Source of the DNA: Mycobacterium shimoidei
GTDB lineage: Bacteria > Actinomycetota > Actinomycetes > Mycobacteriales > Mycobacteriaceae
Assembly: GCA_002101905.1 (NCBI GenBank)
Contig: LQPU01000008.1
Span: 1-64,000 of the forward strand
Direction: 5' to 3'
DNA length: 64,000 nt
Below the pieces are notes generated by a model that worked only from the letters and a program-made list of their open reading frames with translations, was not told the origin of the DNA and searched no databases. A program made the translations under genes and the position numbers. Below, piece after piece: positions 9,699-21,001 of this stretch (positions are counted from its first letter, which is position 1; each line of letters opens with the position of its first letter).

Positions 9699-11531
9699 GT
9701 GGCACTCGTATCGGGATTCGACCCGGCCAACAGCGGACAGCAGCCGGTCGATGTCAACGAAAACCCTGTGCCCGTCGGGGTATGGGGGGATTCCAGCACC
9801 GGCGGCGGAGTCTTCGGTACCAGCGGACCGTTGCCGAGCGGCGTATCCATTCCCATCGATCCGCCGGCCGGGGTCGAAGGGCACAGCGCGGACCGGCCGG
9901 GCGTGGTCGGTCGCAGCATCACAGCAAGCGGGGTGGTGGGGGAAAGCCAAGACGCGCCGGGCGTGCTGGCCCGCAGCTCCGCCTCCGGCCTGCTGGGGGT
10001 GACATTCAGCCCGACCGACGATGCGCACGGCGTCTTCGGCTCGAGCACCACCGGTGGAAACGGGGTTACTGGCTTCGTGGGCGGCACGACCGGCGTGATC
10101 GGCAACAGTATCCGCGGCACCGGCGTACACGGCATAACCGGCACCGGCACCGGCGTGATCGGTGAAAGCTTCGGTGACGACGGGCTGGCGGGCCCCGGCG
10201 TGTGGGGCAACAGCCCGGTATCGGTCGGTGTGCTGGGGTTCAGCAACTCCACCGATGGCAGCAGAGGCGTCACCATTGGTGAGGGCTTCGGGGTCTATGG
10301 CGCGCATTTCTCCGACGATCCGGGAGGCGGTGTCACGGGGATCAGCACGACGGGCACCGGCGTCATCGGCGAAAGCCTGGGTGGCGGTGGTGGCGGCGGG
10401 GCTGGACCCGGTGTGCATGGCCATAGCGACGTCGCCGTCGGCGTTCGTGCGGTCAGCGGGCCCACAAACGGCAGCGAAGCCCTCACATTCGGTTCCGGTC
10501 ACGGCGTTTCAGCCGTACATTTTTCGGCCCAACCCGGTGGCGGGGTCTCGGGGCTGAGTGTCATCGGCAACGGTGTCGAGGGGTTTACCTATGCCAGCAT
10601 CCGGCAGAACAGCGATGTCGCGGCGGTGCGCGGACAAAGCGCCAACGGGTACGCCGGATTGTTTGTGGGCCAAGTGCGCGTGGCCGGTCACCTGAGCAAG
10701 AGTGGCGGCGGGTTCACCGTCGATCACCCGACCGATCCGGACAACAAATACCTTTCGCATTCGTTCGTCGAATCGCCGGAGATGCTCAACGTCTATAGCG
10801 GCACCGTCACGACCGATAAGGACGGGACGGCGCGTGTCGAGTTGCCGTCGTATTTCGAAGCGCTCAACCGTGACTTCCGCTATCAGCTCACCGTTATCGG
10901 AGACTTCGCTCGCGCCGTCGTCTCCGAGGAAATCAAGAACAACGGATTCACCATCCGAACAGACGCCGGCAAGGTGAAGGTGTGCTGGCAAGTCACCGGT
11001 GTCCGCAAGGACGCCTGGGCCGAAGCCAACCGGATTGCGGTGGAGCAAGAGAAGCCCGACGGCGAGCGAGGCCGCTACCTGCACCCCGAGCTGTTCGGCA
11101 AGAAAGCGGTCGCAATCCATCCGGGCCCCACGGCCCGCCTCGCGGAAGTTCTGCCCGAGGAACTCCGAGATCGCGCCGAGCGGTTGGTTTCCGACCTGGA
11201 CGCCACGGACGCGGCGGAGGTTAAGGACCTGTCCGGCCGGCTGGAGGAAGGCAGGCGATGGCTGCAGGAGCAGGCTGAGGCCGGGCGTGCTCGGCTCGAG
11301 GAGAGGTTGCGAGCAGTGGAAGGCATGCCATCGGCCGTCGACAGCCCAGACGCGGCCAAGCGGCGGCTGCAGGAGCGGGCCGCGGCCGGACGCGCCCAAC
11401 TCGATGAGCAGTGGCGCGCGGTGCAGGAAATCGTCGAAAAGATGCGGCCCGGATCGGCTAGCCGATTGCCAGCCCGACCGCCACCACCGTCGTCGTCAGT
11501 TCGATTGCTGCGCCGAGCACGTCACCGCTGA
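9699..11531 (+). CDS. Glycine-rich beta-repeat protein, tail-fibre-like, with C-terminal coiled coil
   Basis: A 610-residue protein of unknown function. The GTG start has GAGAGGA eight bases upstream. There is no signal peptide. Residues of about 25-320 are short beta-type repeats (GVWG, GVVG, GVIGES, GVHG, GVYG), the pattern of stacked or trimeric fibres. Within this, two 69-residue units are tandem copies; their GVIGES motifs sit at about 152 and 221. Residues of about 323-470 form a distinct domain ([38 protein letters not shown]) that I recall downstream of similar repeats in uncharacterised bacterial proteins. Residues of about 480-585 are charged helices with two similar 25-residue copies ([26 protein letters not shown]). 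The last 24 codons overlap cobS on the other strand. It occupies the site of Rv2209. Confidence 0.85.
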   Translation: MALVSGFDPANSGQQPVDVNENPVPVGVWGDSSTGGGVFGTSGPLPSGVSIPIDPPAGVEGHSADRPGVVGRSITASGVVGESQDAPGVLARSSASGLLGVTFSPTDDAHGVFGSSTTGGNGVTGFVGGTTGVIGNSIRGTGVHGITGTGTGVIGESFGDDGLAGPGVWGNSPVSVGVLGFSNSTDGSRGVTIGEGFGVYGAHFSDDPGGGVTGISTTGTGVIGESLGGGGGGGAGPGVHGHSDVAVGVRAVSGPTNGSEALTFGSGHGVSAVHFSAQPGGGVSGLSVIGNGVEGFTYASIRQNSDVAAVRGQSANGYAGLFVGQVRVAGHLSKSGGGFTVDHPTDPDNKYLSHSFVESPEMLNVYSGTVTTDKDGTARVELPSYFEALNRDFRYQLTVIGDFARAVVSEEIKNNGFTIRTDAGKVKVCWQVTGVRKDAWAEANRIAVEQEKPDGERGRYLHPELFGKKAVAIHPGPTARLAEVLPEELRDRAERLVSDLDATDAAEVKDLSGRLEEGRRWLQEQAEAGRARLEERLRAVEGMPSAVDSPDAAKRRLQERAAAGRAQLDEQWRAVQEIVEKMRPGSASRLPARPPPPSSSVRLLRRARHR

Positions 11532-12189
11532 CGCCGCCGAACCGGCGCACGCAGTGGCCGACCAGCACCGCGCCGCAGCTGAGCCCCACCAGGACGGCGA
11601 CCGGACCCTGCCATAGCCGCGAAGTGGCCGTCAGCGACACCGCGGCCAGCGCAATGACCCAGGCCGCAACCACCGACACCGGCTGCGTGCCGGCCACCCG
11701 GGCGCCCAGGACACTGCCTTCGGCCGCGGGCACCGACCGGCGACACGCCACGACCGCCGCAACCCGGCCCGCACAGACGGCGACGACGATCGCCACCGCA
11801 CCCAGCGCCGCGAATGCCAACCCCTGCAGCATGATCACCAACACGATTGCGGCCACGCCGAACGGTCCGGTCGCACCGTCGCGCATCACCTGCCGCGCGC
11901 GTTCAGGCGGGCCGTAGCAGCCCAGCCCGTCGGCGGTGTCGGCCACACCGTCGATGTGCAGCCCACGCGTCGCCAGCAACAGCGCGGCCACGGCCAGCAG
12001 TCCGGTCAGCGGATTGCCTGCGCCGAATGCCAGCGCAGCGGCCCACACCACCGCGGCGGCCAGGGCGCCCAGCGCCGCACCGACCACCGGCAGCGCGGTC
12101 ACTACACCGCCGCTGAGCGGGCGGTTCGCCGCGCCGTGCAAGGGCAGTACCGTACCGAACCCGAAAGCTGTTGCCAGCGAACGGATCAC
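11458..12189 (-). CDS. cobS: Adenosylcobinamide-GDP ribazoletransferase (cobalamin synthase)
   Basis: An integral membrane enzyme of 243 residues that joins adenosylcobinamide-GDP to alpha-ribazole in the last stage of B12 assembly. The family motif [11 protein letters not shown] lies near residue 80, and there are several hydrophobic helices. The GTG start overlaps the cobT stop as GTGA, so the two are translationally coupled. The stop codon lies inside a perfect 14-base palindrome (ATCGGCTAGCCGAT, 11453-11466). The 3' end overlaps the repeat protein by 74 bases, tail to tail. Corresponds to Rv2208. Confidence 0.94.
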   Translation of the reverse strand: MIRSLATAFGFGTVLPLHGAANRPLSGGVVTALPVVGAALGALAAAVVWAAALAFGAGNPLTGLLAVAALLLATRGLHIDGVADTADGLGCYGPPERARQVMRDGATGPFGVAAIVLVIMLQGLAFAALGAVAIVVAVCAGRVAAVVACRRSVPAAEGSVLGARVAGTQPVSVVAAWVIALAAVSLTATSRLWQGPVAVLVGLSCGAVLVGHCVRRFGGVSGDVLGAAIELTTTVVAVGLAIG

Positions 12190-13232
12190 TGATCATCCCG
12201 ATTGGACACGCCCGCCGCGGAGAAGGTCGACATCGACGACAGCGCGGCCACCGCGGCCCGCAGTACCGGCACCGCCAAGGTCGCCCCGGTGCCCTCACCG
12301 AGCCGCATCCGCAGGTCCAGAATCGGGTCGAGCTCCAATGCGGCCAAGGCCAGCTGGTGCGCAGGTTCGGGGGAGCGATGACCGGCCTGCCACCATTGCC
12401 GGGCCCCGGGCGCCAACCGCTCGGCCAGCAGCGCCGCGGCCGTCACCGCCACACCATCGAGCAGCATCGGGGTCCGCCGAACAGCGGCCTGCGCGCAGAA
12501 CCCGGCCATCGCCGCCAGATCCGCGCCGCCGCAGCAACGCAGCAAGCCGATCGGATCCGAGGTCACCGACCGGGCACGGTACAGCGCGTCACGCACCGCC
12601 GCGGTCTTGCGCATCCAGCCCGCATCGTCGATGCCCGTCCCGTGCCCCACGATCACAGTCGGTTCGGTGTCCGTCAGCGCTGCGACCAAAGTCGTTGCCG
12701 CAGTGGTATTTCCGATACCCATATCTCCGGCGATCAGCAGATCGGCTCCAGCGTCGACCTCTTCATCGGCGATCCGCCGGCCGGCGTCGATTGCGGCGGA
12801 GGTCTCCTGCGGGGTCAACGCATCCTCGACGGCGATGTTGCCGCTGCCGCGGCGCACCTTGTGTGCGCCGATCCGTTCCGAGAGCGCGTCGGCGTCGACG
12901 GCCAGGTCGGCGACCCGGACTGCCGCGCCGGCGATCTGGGCAAGCGTGTTGATCGCCGCGCCGCCGCTGTCGATATTGGCCACCATCTGGGCGGTGACCT
13001 CCGGCGGGTAAGCCGATACCCCCGATCGGGTGACGCCGTGGTCGCCGGCGAACACGACCACCCGGACCTGCTCGAATTGCCTTGGCGGACAGGTTCCCTG
13101 GCATGACGCGACCCAAATTGACAGGTCTTCGAGACGCCCCAGTGCGCCCGCCGGCTTGGTCAACGTGTCCTGGCGGACGCGGGCAGCGTTTGCGGCGTCA
13201 GCGTCGGGGGATGGTATCGGGGGAAACGTCAT
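12186..13232 (-). CDS. cobT: Nicotinate-nucleotide--dimethylbenzimidazole phosphoribosyltransferase
   Basis: Makes alpha-ribazole phosphate, the lower ligand of cobalamin, in the cytosol. The protein has 348 residues from the ATG at 13232 ([21 protein letters not shown]). Diagnostic stretches are [10 protein letters not shown] near the start, [16 protein letters not shown] and the C-terminal [11 protein letters not shown]. The start overlaps the cobU stop as ATGA, and the end overlaps the cobS start. Open frame extends upstream of 13232 but is antisense to nothing conserved and duplicates cobU sequence space, so the ATG is chosen. Corresponds to Rv2207. Confidence 0.94.
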   Translation of the reverse strand: MTFPPIPSPDADAANAARVRQDTLTKPAGALGRLEDLSIWVASCQGTCPPRQFEQVRVVVFAGDHGVTRSGVSAYPPEVTAQMVANIDSGGAAINTLAQIAGAAVRVADLAVDADALSERIGAHKVRRGSGNIAVEDALTPQETSAAIDAGRRIADEEVDAGADLLIAGDMGIGNTTAATTLVAALTDTEPTVIVGHGTGIDDAGWMRKTAAVRDALYRARSVTSDPIGLLRCCGGADLAAMAGFCAQAAVRRTPMLLDGVAVTAAALLAERLAPGARQWWQAGHRSPEPAHQLALAALELDPILDLRMRLGEGTGATLAVPVLRAAVAALSSMSTFSAAGVSNRDDQ

Positions 13233-13765
13233 CGCATCTCCGCCGGCTTGATGTGCAGCGGCTGGCCGGCCACCATGAGGACCACCCGGTCGCATAACGC
13301 GGCCAGCCGCTGATTGAGCGCACCCAACTCGTCGGTGAACCGGCGCCCGGACGCAGTGGCAGCCACTATGGTCAGACCGACTTCGTGACTGACCAGGACC
13401 AGCGGCGAAGCAAACGAGGCCACCGCTGCGAGCAGGTCGTCGACGTCCGCCGCGACCGAACCGTCCTCCCAACCCCGTCGGTCCAACGCCGCGCTGAGCC
13501 AGCACCCGAGGTCGTCGACCAGGGTGGGGGTTGTCGGTTCCTGACGCAATTGTGTTGCGACGTCGTCACTTTCCACCGTCAGCCAATGTTCAGGCCTGCG
13601 GTCGCGGTGCTCGGCAACTCGTCGCAGCCAGGCCGGGTCGGTGTCGAGCACCGGGCCGGTGGCCAAAAAGCGCACCGGCTCAAGCGGTTCGAGCGCCTCG
13701 GCGATCGCTGCTTGCGCCCACAGTGATTTGCCCGACTTTATTCCGCCGAGCACCAGAGTCCGCAC
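13229..13765 (-). CDS. cobU: Adenosylcobinamide kinase / guanylyltransferase
   Basis: A bifunctional enzyme of 178 residues that phosphorylates adenosylcobinamide and adds GMP, giving the substrate of CobS. The P-loop GGIKSGKS lies at residues 7-14. [11 protein letters not shown] and the C-terminal G-(L)-H-I-K-P tail fit the family. The start is a GTG seven bases after the upstream DUF3043 gene. With cobT and cobS it forms a complete nucleotide-loop assembly operon. In M. tuberculosis cobU is at a different locus (Rv0254c), so this arrangement differs. Confidence 0.92.
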   Translation of the reverse strand: MRTLVLGGIKSGKSLWAQAAIAEALEPLEPVRFLATGPVLDTDPAWLRRVAEHRDRRPEHWLTVESDDVATQLRQEPTTPTLVDDLGCWLSAALDRRGWEDGSVAADVDDLLAAVASFASPLVLVSHEVGLTIVAATASGRRFTDELGALNQRLAALCDRVVLMVAGQPLHIKPAEMR

Positions 13766-13771
13766 GGTGGA

Positions 13772-14449
13772 TTAGGCAGGCTTGCTGCCGCGTTTGACCT
13801 GCGGCCGTGGTGCCCGCATGCGGCGCAGCTGCGATGCCCTGCCGGCAGCGTAAAGTCCTATTCTCCAACGACTTTCGGTGTTATCGGGGAACTTCTCGTC
13901 AACCATTCTGCTGACCTTACGGCCCAGGATGACCCCGTCGATCACCATCAGGAGCATCAACACCATCATCGCCGGAGACAGCAGCAATTGCAGTTGCGGA
14001 ACAGCGAACATGATGAGCAGCAACGCGATTGCCGACGGCGTGAACAGGCCCAGCAGGTTGCGCCGGCTGTCCACCACGTCGCGGACGAACCGGCGGACCG
14101 GGCCTTTGTCGCGCGGCAGCAAGTAGTCCTCGTCGCCAGCCAGCATGCGCTCCCGGCGTTCTGCCATCGCCGCTCGACGCATAGCGCTCTGGGCTTTGCG
14201 TTCTTCGCGGCTGAGCTTCGGCCCGGCGATTGACTTGCGGCGGGCACGGGCTTCGACGGCGGTCATCGGCGCCGGCGGGACGGGGCCGCGGCGCCGATCG
14301 GCGCGCTTGGGTGTAGGCCGGCCCTTCGGGGCGGTCGTGCGCGATCCGCGAGAGACCGGCGCAGACGCCCCGGCGTCGTCGTCCTGCACCTCGGCGGCGT
14401 CCTCGCCGGGGGCGGCGCTGTCGTCTTTGTTACGGCCCAGGAGCTTCAC
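13772..14449 (-). CDS. DUF3043 membrane protein
   Basis: A 225-residue protein of unknown function starting [14 protein letters not shown], the normal beginning of this actinobacterial family. The N-terminal third is charged and disordered (Asp/Glu, then Pro/Arg-rich). A conserved basic block ([19 protein letters not shown]) follows, then two membrane helices ([19 protein letters not shown] and the next hydrophobic segment). The tail is basic. The GTG at 14449 lies seven bases after a TAACCT box, so it may be leaderless. It is first in the transcription unit with cobU-cobT-cobS; no functional link to B12 is known. Corresponds to Rv2206. Confidence 0.85.
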   Translation of the reverse strand: MKLLGRNKDDSAAPGEDAAEVQDDDAGASAPVSRGSRTTAPKGRPTPKRADRRRGPVPPAPMTAVEARARRKSIAGPKLSREERKAQSAMRRAAMAERRERMLAGDEDYLLPRDKGPVRRFVRDVVDSRRNLLGLFTPSAIALLLIMFAVPQLQLLLSPAMMVLMLLMVIDGVILGRKVSRMVDEKFPDNTESRWRIGLYAAGRASQLRRMRAPRPQVKRGSKPA

Positions 14450-14456
14450 AATTGCC

Positions 14457-14462
14457 AGGTTA
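14457..14462 (-). promoter_or_regulatory. Possible leaderless promoter of the DUF3043-cobUTS unit
   Basis: TAACCT on the minus strand ends seven bases before the GTG at 14449, and no ribosome site is present. Spacing is one base more than the commonest leaderless arrangement. Confidence 0.45.
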
Positions 14463-14518
14463 CTTCGCAGGCCGTCGGCTCGATCAACCTCTGTCGGTGC
14501 CGACAACTTGGCCGGCTT

Positions 14519-14524
14519 TACGCT
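14519..14524 (+). promoter_or_regulatory. Leaderless promoter of the glycerate kinase gene (-10 box TACGCT)
   Basis: TACGCT ends six bases before the ATG at 14531. This is the evidence for using 14531 rather than the ATG at 14570, which lacks a ribosome site. Confidence 0.6.
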
Positions 14525-14530
14525 TGCCTG

Positions 14531-15646
14531 ATGACTGGGTCGGGAGCCGCGGTCTGCGCCCACCCCCCGATGCGAGTACTGATCGCTCCGGATAGCTACG
14601 GGGACACGCTGACCGCGGTGGAGGCGGCCGGCGCGATCGCCGCGGGGTGGAGCAGGGCACGTCCCAGTGATCAGTTCACCATCGTGCCGCAATCCGATGG
14701 CGGGCCAGGCTTCGTCGGCGTGCTGGCCGACCGGGTTGGCGAGCGGCGCCGGCTACTGGTGTCCGGCCCGCTGGATGGCGAGGTGGAGGCCGAGTGGGTG
14801 TTCGATCCCACTTCCTCGACGGCGTACCTGGGTTGTGCACAGGCCTGCGGGCTGGCCCTGCTCGACGGACCGCCGACACCCCAGACCGCGCTGGCCGCAC
14901 ACAGCCGGGGCGTCGGCCAGCTCATCGCCGCGGCCCTGGCGGCCGGGGCGGCGCAGGTCGTGGTCGGGCTGGGCGGTAGCGCCTGCACGGACGGCGGTCG
15001 GGGCCTGATCGACGAACTCGGCGGGCTGGACGTCGCGCGGCAGCGGCTGGCCGGGATCGAGCTCGTCGCCGCCTGTGACGTGGAATACCCGCTGCTGGGG
15101 CCGTGGGGCGCCGCCCGGATCTTCGGCCCGCAGAAAGGTGCCGACGCCGAGACGGTCATCGAGCTGGAAAACCGGCTCAGGGCCTGGGGTGCTCAGCTGG
15201 ACGCAGCGGCCGGCCGGGAGGTCAGCGCTGAGCAGGGTGCGGGCGCGGCCGGTGGCCTCGGCGCGGCGTTGCTGGCGCTGGGCGGCCGGTGTGCATCGGG
15301 CGCCGCGATCATCGCCGAGCACACCCGCCTGGCAGACGACATCGCCGCCGCCGACATCATCGTCACTGGTGAGGGGCGGTTCGACGAGCAGTCGCTGCAC
15401 GGCAAGGTGGTCGGGTCGCTGGCGGCGGCCGCCCGGTTGTGCGAGAAGCCGGTGCTGGTGCTGGCCGGCCAGGTGGATCTCGACGAAGCAGCGCAGCGGT
15501 CAGCGGGCATCCTGGCTGCCTTCGCGATCGCCGACTACGCGGGTTCGGTGCGGTTGGCCCTGGCCGACGCCGCCAACCAGCTCATGGGGCTGGCGGCGGC
15601 GACGGCGGCGCGACTCGGGAATAGCGCGCCGACAAGGTACCGTTGA
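14531..15646 (+). CDS. Glycerate kinase family protein
   Basis: Phosphorylates D-glycerate, by family assignment (GckA/GlxK-type, type I). Typical features are the opening [20 protein letters not shown], the SDGGPGF motif, [29 protein letters not shown], and the late [14 protein letters not shown]. From the ATG at 14531 it has 371 residues, with 13 residues ahead of the family start; the internal ATG at 14570 would give 358, the length of Rv2205c. The leaderless promoter favours 14531, homology favours 14570. It is divergent from the DUF3043 gene. Confidence 0.88.
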   Translation: MTGSGAAVCAHPPMRVLIAPDSYGDTLTAVEAAGAIAAGWSRARPSDQFTIVPQSDGGPGFVGVLADRVGERRRLLVSGPLDGEVEAEWVFDPTSSTAYLGCAQACGLALLDGPPTPQTALAAHSRGVGQLIAAALAAGAAQVVVGLGGSACTDGGRGLIDELGGLDVARQRLAGIELVAACDVEYPLLGPWGAARIFGPQKGADAETVIELENRLRAWGAQLDAAAGREVSAEQGAGAAGGLGAALLALGGRCASGAAIIAEHTRLADDIAAADIIVTGEGRFDEQSLHGKVVGSLAAAARLCEKPVLVLAGQVDLDEAAQRSAGILAAFAIADYAGSVRLALADAANQLMGLAAATAARLGNSAPTRYR

Positions 15647-15697
15647 CACCGTGGGTTCTCGCCCAGCGATCGCAATGAGCACATACAGGGAGAAGCA

Positions 15698-16054
15698 ATG
15701 ACTGTTCAGGAAGAGTCAGCCGCCAAGACCCACGGCGTGATCCTGACCGAGGCCGCCGCGGCCAAGGCGAAGTCACTGCTGGACCAGGAGGGCCGCGACG
15801 ACCTGACGCTGCGTATCGCGGTGCAGCCGGGTGGCTGCGCCGGACTGCGCTACAACCTGTTCTTCGATGACCGCTCGCTCGACGGTGACCTGACCGCGGA
15901 GTTCGGCGGTGTCACGTTGACCGTTGACCGGATGAGCGCACCGTATGTGCAAGGCGCCAGCATCGACTTCGTCGACACCATCGAGAAGCAGGGCTTCACT
16001 ATCGACAACCCGAACGCCACCGGGTCGTGCGCCTGCGGCGACTCGTTCAACTAA
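15698..16054 (+). CDS. A-type iron-sulfur carrier protein (IscA/ErpA family)
   Basis: A 118-residue cytosolic carrier that delivers Fe-S clusters to apo-proteins. The three ligand cysteines are in place: Cys47 in GGCAGLRY, and Cys111 and Cys113 in GSCACGDSF. The ATG has AGGGAGAAG as ribosome site. It is 51 bases after the glycerate kinase gene, with a TACCGT box near 15636 that could give it its own promoter. Its stop codon shares bases with the stop of the convergent membrane protein gene. Corresponds to Rv2204c. Confidence 0.93.
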   Translation: MTVQEESAAKTHGVILTEAAAAKAKSLLDQEGRDDLTLRIAVQPGGCAGLRYNLFFDDRSLDGDLTAEFGGVTLTVDRMSAPYVQGASIDFVDTIEKQGFTIDNPNATGSCACGDSFN

Positions 16055-16752
16055 TACGTGCCGCCCGTCCGGAGCACGTAAGAGCACACCAGCACCTGAT
16101 TGTGCTGAACTAGCAATTGCGCGATGCCCTGAACGCCGTCGCGTTCGGGACCGCCGGTCGCCGGGGTCACACGCATGCTGAACAGCACCTGAGCCTGATA
16201 GTTCGACCAGTGCACGACCTTGTCGATCGAGGTCACCCTGGCTTGGGAGAACTGCTTGCGGAACGCGTCGCTGGACAGTTTCGCCAACGCTTGATCGGCA
16301 CGGCGATCCCGGACGGCGTCGTAGATGCCGCAGAGCGTATTGCGGGCGATGGCTTCGGTATCACGGTGCTGCAGAGCATCCAGATAACCCTGAATCGCCG
16401 TCGTGGCCGTCGCTTCGGTGAGTGTCCCCGCGGACGTGGACCCGCTTTGACGCTTGCCGTAGACGATCGCGGCGGTCATCGCCCCGACGAGCACGACGGC
16501 CAGCGCAACGCCGACAAGCAGCCTGCGACGACGGCGTCGCGGGTACGGTATCGGCGGCGGTAGCGCCCCCGACGGCGTGCTTTCATAAATCAGCGGACCG
16601 GGAATGGGTTGACTGGGATGCGGATCGGTGAGCGGCGGTCCGTCCGCGCCGACATCGTGGTTCGGCGACTGCGGACCGGGCATCAGTTCTCCTACGCTGG
16701 TGGACTGCACCGTCGCGGTTCTCCTAACGCAGGCTAGCGCACCCGGCGTCAT
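16051..16752 (-). CDS. Single-pass membrane protein, proline-rich N-terminus (Rv2203-like)
   Basis: A 233-residue protein of unknown function. The N-terminal 75 residues are rich in Pro and end in a run of arginines, followed by one membrane helix (LLVGVALAVVLVGAMTAAIV). The outside domain of about 130 residues has a cystatin/NTF2-like look (YLDALQHRDTEAIARNTLCG) and two cysteines that could pair. The ATG at 16752 lies five bases after a TACAGT box, which would make it leaderless; an alternative ATG at 16683 has GGAGAA six bases upstream and gives 210 residues. It is divergent from adoK. Confidence 0.8.
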   Translation of the reverse strand: MTPGALACVRRTATVQSTSVGELMPGPQSPNHDVGADGPPLTDPHPSQPIPGPLIYESTPSGALPPPIPYPRRRRRRLLVGVALAVVLVGAMTAAIVYGKRQSGSTSAGTLTEATATTAIQGYLDALQHRDTEAIARNTLCGIYDAVRDRRADQALAKLSSDAFRKQFSQARVTSIDKVVHWSNYQAQVLFSMRVTPATGGPERDGVQGIAQLLVQHNQVLVCSYVLRTGGTY

Positions 16753-16770
16753 CGGCGACTGTAGGCTTAG

Positions 16771-17781
<1,011 letters not shown>

Positions 17782-17800
17782 CTCTGCGTGTGCCAGAAGA

Positions 17801-19732
17801 TCAGAGCTGCACCGGATAGTGCGGCTCGCTGATCTGCGGTACCACGCTGTGTTCGACGAAAATCGCATGCCACAGCATGAAGATCAGCACTGTCCACAGT
17901 CGGCGACTGTGATCGGTTGTGCCACAACGGTGTTCGTCGATCATTCGGCGCACCGCGGCGATATTGATCAGATGGTCGGCCTGCGAGGAATCGGTCATCG
18001 CATATGCCCACTCCAGCAATTCGCCTGCGCGCAGCCAGTGTCGGATCGGCACCGGGAAGCCCAGCTTGGGTCGGTTGAGCACGTGCGCCGGGACGATGGG
18101 CTCCAGCGCCCGACGCAGCGCATACTTGGTCGTCGTGCGAGTTATCTTGGCCCGCAACGGTAACCGGGACGCAACCGCGAACACCTCCGAGTCCAAAAAT
18201 GGCACCCGCAATTCCAGCGAGTTGGCCATCGTCATCTTGTCGGCCTTGACCAGGATGTCTCCCCGCAGCCAGGTGAACAGGTCGATGTGCTGCATGCGGG
18301 CCACCGGATCCCAGCCCACTGACTCGGCGTATATCGGCGCTGTGACGTCGGTGTGGGTCCACTCCGGGCGGAAACCGGGTAGCACATCGCGCAGCTGGTC
18401 GTCGGAAAAGCTGCGGGCATTGCCGTAGTAGCGCTCCTCGAGCGTGAGTGATCCGCGATGCAGCAGACTCTTGCCGCGCATACCTGTCGGCAACGGCCTG
18501 GACATTTTGCCGACTCCGCGGCGTAGTGGAGCGGGCAGGTAGCTGAAAGGCTTGAGCGACAACGGTTCCCGATAAATTGTGTAACCGCCGAACAACTCGT
18601 CGGCGCCCTCACCGGACAGCACCACTTTGACGTGCTTGCGGGCTTCGCGCGCGACGAAAAACAGCGGCACCAGCGCGGGGTCGGCCACCGGTTCGTCGAG
18701 GTACCAGACGATCTCCGGCAACGCGGCGACGAACTCGTCCGCGCTGACCACCTTGGCGATGTGTCGTGCCCCGATCGCCTCGGCGGAGGCCACCGCGATG
18801 TCGATCTCGGAAAAGCCCTCCCGCTCGAAGCCGGTGGTGAACGTGATCAGCTTGGGGTTGTGGCGGATCGCCAGCGCCGCGATCGCCGTCGAGTCGATGC
18901 CGCCGGACAAGAAGGCGCCCACGGTGACGTCGGCGCGCATGTGCTTGGCAACCGAGTCCTCCAGCACCGCGGTGATCTCGTCGTAGCGAGCCTGTGCGGT
19001 GTCGCGGGTTATCGGCGTTGCGGCGAACCGGGGGACGAAGTAGCGGGTGATCTCGGTTGTCGGATCTCCGGGACGAATCCGGGCATAACAGCCTGATTCG
19101 AGCCGGCGCACCCCACGGTGCAGGGTCTCGGGCTCGGGCACGTACTGCAGCACGGTGTAGTGCTGCACGGCCCGGTGATCGATGCCGGTGTCAAAGCCCA
19201 CCAGGTCAGCCAGGTCCAGTAGGCATTTCTTCTCGCTGGCTACCGCGGTGCCGCCGGGTCCGGTCGCCATGAACAGCGGCTTGATACCGAACGGGTCACG
19301 CGCGCAGAACAATTCGCCGGCAACGCTGTCCCACAGCGCGAACGCGAACATGCCACGCAGCCGGGCGAGCGCCCCGGCGCCCCAATGGTGGTAGGCGGCG
19401 ATGATCGCCTCGCCGTCACCGTCGGTGTTGAAGGAGGCGCCATGAGTATCGGCGAGCTCGGCGCGCAGCTCGAGGTAGTTGTAGATCTCGCCGTTGAACA
19501 CCAGCATGTAGCGGTCCGGGGTTGCCGGCGGTCCCCAGCGCAGCGGCTGGTGCGAGTGCGCGATGTCGATGATGGACAGCCGGTTGAAACCCAGCACCAC
19601 CGGCCCGTCCGCCCACGTGCCCGGCTCATCAGGGCCCCGGTGGCGCATCAGATGAGATGCTTTGCCGACTGCGTCGACCGCGCCTGAAGCGGTGTCGGGT
19701 GTGGCTCCGACGAATGCCAGCAGTCCGCACAC
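17801..19732 (-). CDS. asnB: Asparagine synthase, glutamine-hydrolysing
   Basis: Makes asparagine from aspartate, ATP and glutamine. In mycobacteria the AsnB branch also includes enzymes that amidate cell-wall diaminopimelate. The protein has 643 residues. Cys2 of MCGLLAFVG is the glutaminase nucleophile, followed by [10 protein letters not shown] and [11 protein letters not shown]. The synthetase domain has the PP-loop motif [13 protein letters not shown] and [12 protein letters not shown]. The GTG start is chosen because the nucleophile must be residue 2. It is divergent from ctaC (158-base gap) and convergent with adoK (19-base gap). Corresponds to Rv2201. Confidence 0.95.
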   Translation of the reverse strand: MCGLLAFVGATPDTASGAVDAVGKASHLMRHRGPDEPGTWADGPVVLGFNRLSIIDIAHSHQPLRWGPPATPDRYMLVFNGEIYNYLELRAELADTHGASFNTDGDGEAIIAAYHHWGAGALARLRGMFAFALWDSVAGELFCARDPFGIKPLFMATGPGGTAVASEKKCLLDLADLVGFDTGIDHRAVQHYTVLQYVPEPETLHRGVRRLESGCYARIRPGDPTTEITRYFVPRFAATPITRDTAQARYDEITAVLEDSVAKHMRADVTVGAFLSGGIDSTAIAALAIRHNPKLITFTTGFEREGFSEIDIAVASAEAIGARHIAKVVSADEFVAALPEIVWYLDEPVADPALVPLFFVAREARKHVKVVLSGEGADELFGGYTIYREPLSLKPFSYLPAPLRRGVGKMSRPLPTGMRGKSLLHRGSLTLEERYYGNARSFSDDQLRDVLPGFRPEWTHTDVTAPIYAESVGWDPVARMQHIDLFTWLRGDILVKADKMTMANSLELRVPFLDSEVFAVASRLPLRAKITRTTTKYALRRALEPIVPAHVLNRPKLGFPVPIRHWLRAGELLEWAYAMTDSSQADHLINIAAVRRMIDEHRCGTTDHSRRLWTVLIFMLWHAIFVEHSVVPQISEPHYPVQL

Positions 19733-19890
19733 CGGGCCAAGTATGCCGCACCCTGCTAGCTGTGCTGACGTGGCGAGGGGGACTCTGCGCGGGTAGCCGG
19801 GTCCCGTGGTCTACGCTGCGTAGTATTCGACTGCTGCGGCGAGTCGGCCGACTGCCGTCGGCCCCGCTGGTGAAACAGGAGGCGCCAAAC

Positions 19891-20943
19891 GTGACACTCC
19901 GCGGGCCAAGCCGTTCCGCAGGCTTTCGTCGGCTTCGGCTGCCGTTGCTGGCCGGCACGCTGGGCGTGCTGGCGGTCACCCTGAGCGGCTGCAGCTGGCA
20001 GCAAGTCCTGGGGCTGGGCTGGCCGTATGGGATCACCCCGGAGGCCCAGCTCAACCGCGACCTATGGGTTGGCGCGGTGATCGCCTCGCTGGTGGTTGGT
20101 GCCATCGTGTGGGGCCTGATCTTCTGGGCGTCGGCGTTTCACCGCAAGAAGGCCACCGACACCGAGCTGCCCCGCCAGTTCGGTTACAACCTGCCGCTGG
20201 AGTTGGCGCTCACCGTCATACCGTTCCTGATCATCTCGGTGTTGTTCTACTTCACCGTCGTGGTGCAGGAGAAGATGCTGCATTTGGCGTCCGACCCGGA
20301 GGTTGTCGTCGACGTCACGTCGTTCCAATGGAACTGGAAGTTCGGCTACCAGAAAGTCGACTTCAAGGACGGCACGCTCAAGTACAACGGAGCCGACCCG
20401 GCCCGCAAAGCGGCGATGGTCTCCAAACCCGAGGGCAAGGACAAGCACGGCGAAGAGCTCGTCGGACCGGTCCGCGGAATCAACACCGAGGACCGCAGCT
20501 ACCTCAATTTCGACAAGGTCGAAACGCTGGGCACCAGTACCGAGATTCCGGTGCTCGTGCTCCCGGCGGGCAAGCGAATCGAGTTCCAATTGGCCTCCGC
20601 GGACGTGATACACGCGTTTTGGGTGCCGGAGTTCCTGTTCAAGCGCGACGTGATGCCTCACCCTGACGCCAACCATTCGGTCAACAGATTCCAGGTCGCC
20701 GAAATCACCAAGACCGGCGCTTTCGTCGGGCGGTGCGCCGAGCTGTGCGGCACCTATCACTCGATGATGAATTTCGAGGTTCGGGTGGTGTCACCCAACG
20801 ACTTCAAGGCCTATCTGCAGCAGCGGATCGCCGGAAAGTCGAACTCGCAGGCGTTGCAAGCGATCAATCAGCCTCCGTTTGCGGTTACGACCCATCCGTT
20901 CGACACTCGTCGTGGAGAGCAGTCGCCCGCAGCGAGCAAGTAG
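19891..20943 (+). CDS. ctaC: Cytochrome c oxidase subunit II
   Basis: The CuA-bearing subunit of the aa3 oxidase, which takes electrons from the QcrC cytochrome in the bcc-aa3 supercomplex. The protein has 350 residues. It has a lipoprotein signal with lipobox LSGC (Cys34), two membrane helices, and a periplasmic cupredoxin domain. The CuA site is visible in [12 protein letters not shown], with the aromatic patch [11 protein letters not shown]. The GTG at 19891 follows AGGAGG by eight bases; the open frame upstream lacks such a site. It is followed by ctaF. Corresponds to Rv2200c. Confidence 0.96.
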   Translation: MTLRGPSRSAGFRRLRLPLLAGTLGVLAVTLSGCSWQQVLGLGWPYGITPEAQLNRDLWVGAVIASLVVGAIVWGLIFWASAFHRKKATDTELPRQFGYNLPLELALTVIPFLIISVLFYFTVVVQEKMLHLASDPEVVVDVTSFQWNWKFGYQKVDFKDGTLKYNGADPARKAAMVSKPEGKDKHGEELVGPVRGINTEDRSYLNFDKVETLGTSTEIPVLVLPAGKRIEFQLASADVIHAFWVPEFLFKRDVMPHPDANHSVNRFQVAEITKTGAFVGRCAELCGTYHSMMNFEVRVVSPNDFKAYLQQRIAGKSNSQALQAINQPPFAVTTHPFDTRRGEQSPAASK

Positions 20944-21001
20944 GCAAGTACGAATCCCAACAACAAGCCCGACAACAAGCCAGAGAACCAGGACAACAAC
21001 G

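Noticed and set aside
11080..11096. YLHPE in the repeat protein as a type VII secretion YxxxE signal
   Set aside because: It is not at the end of a helical hairpin near the C-terminus, and the protein lacks WXG/PE/PPE architecture.
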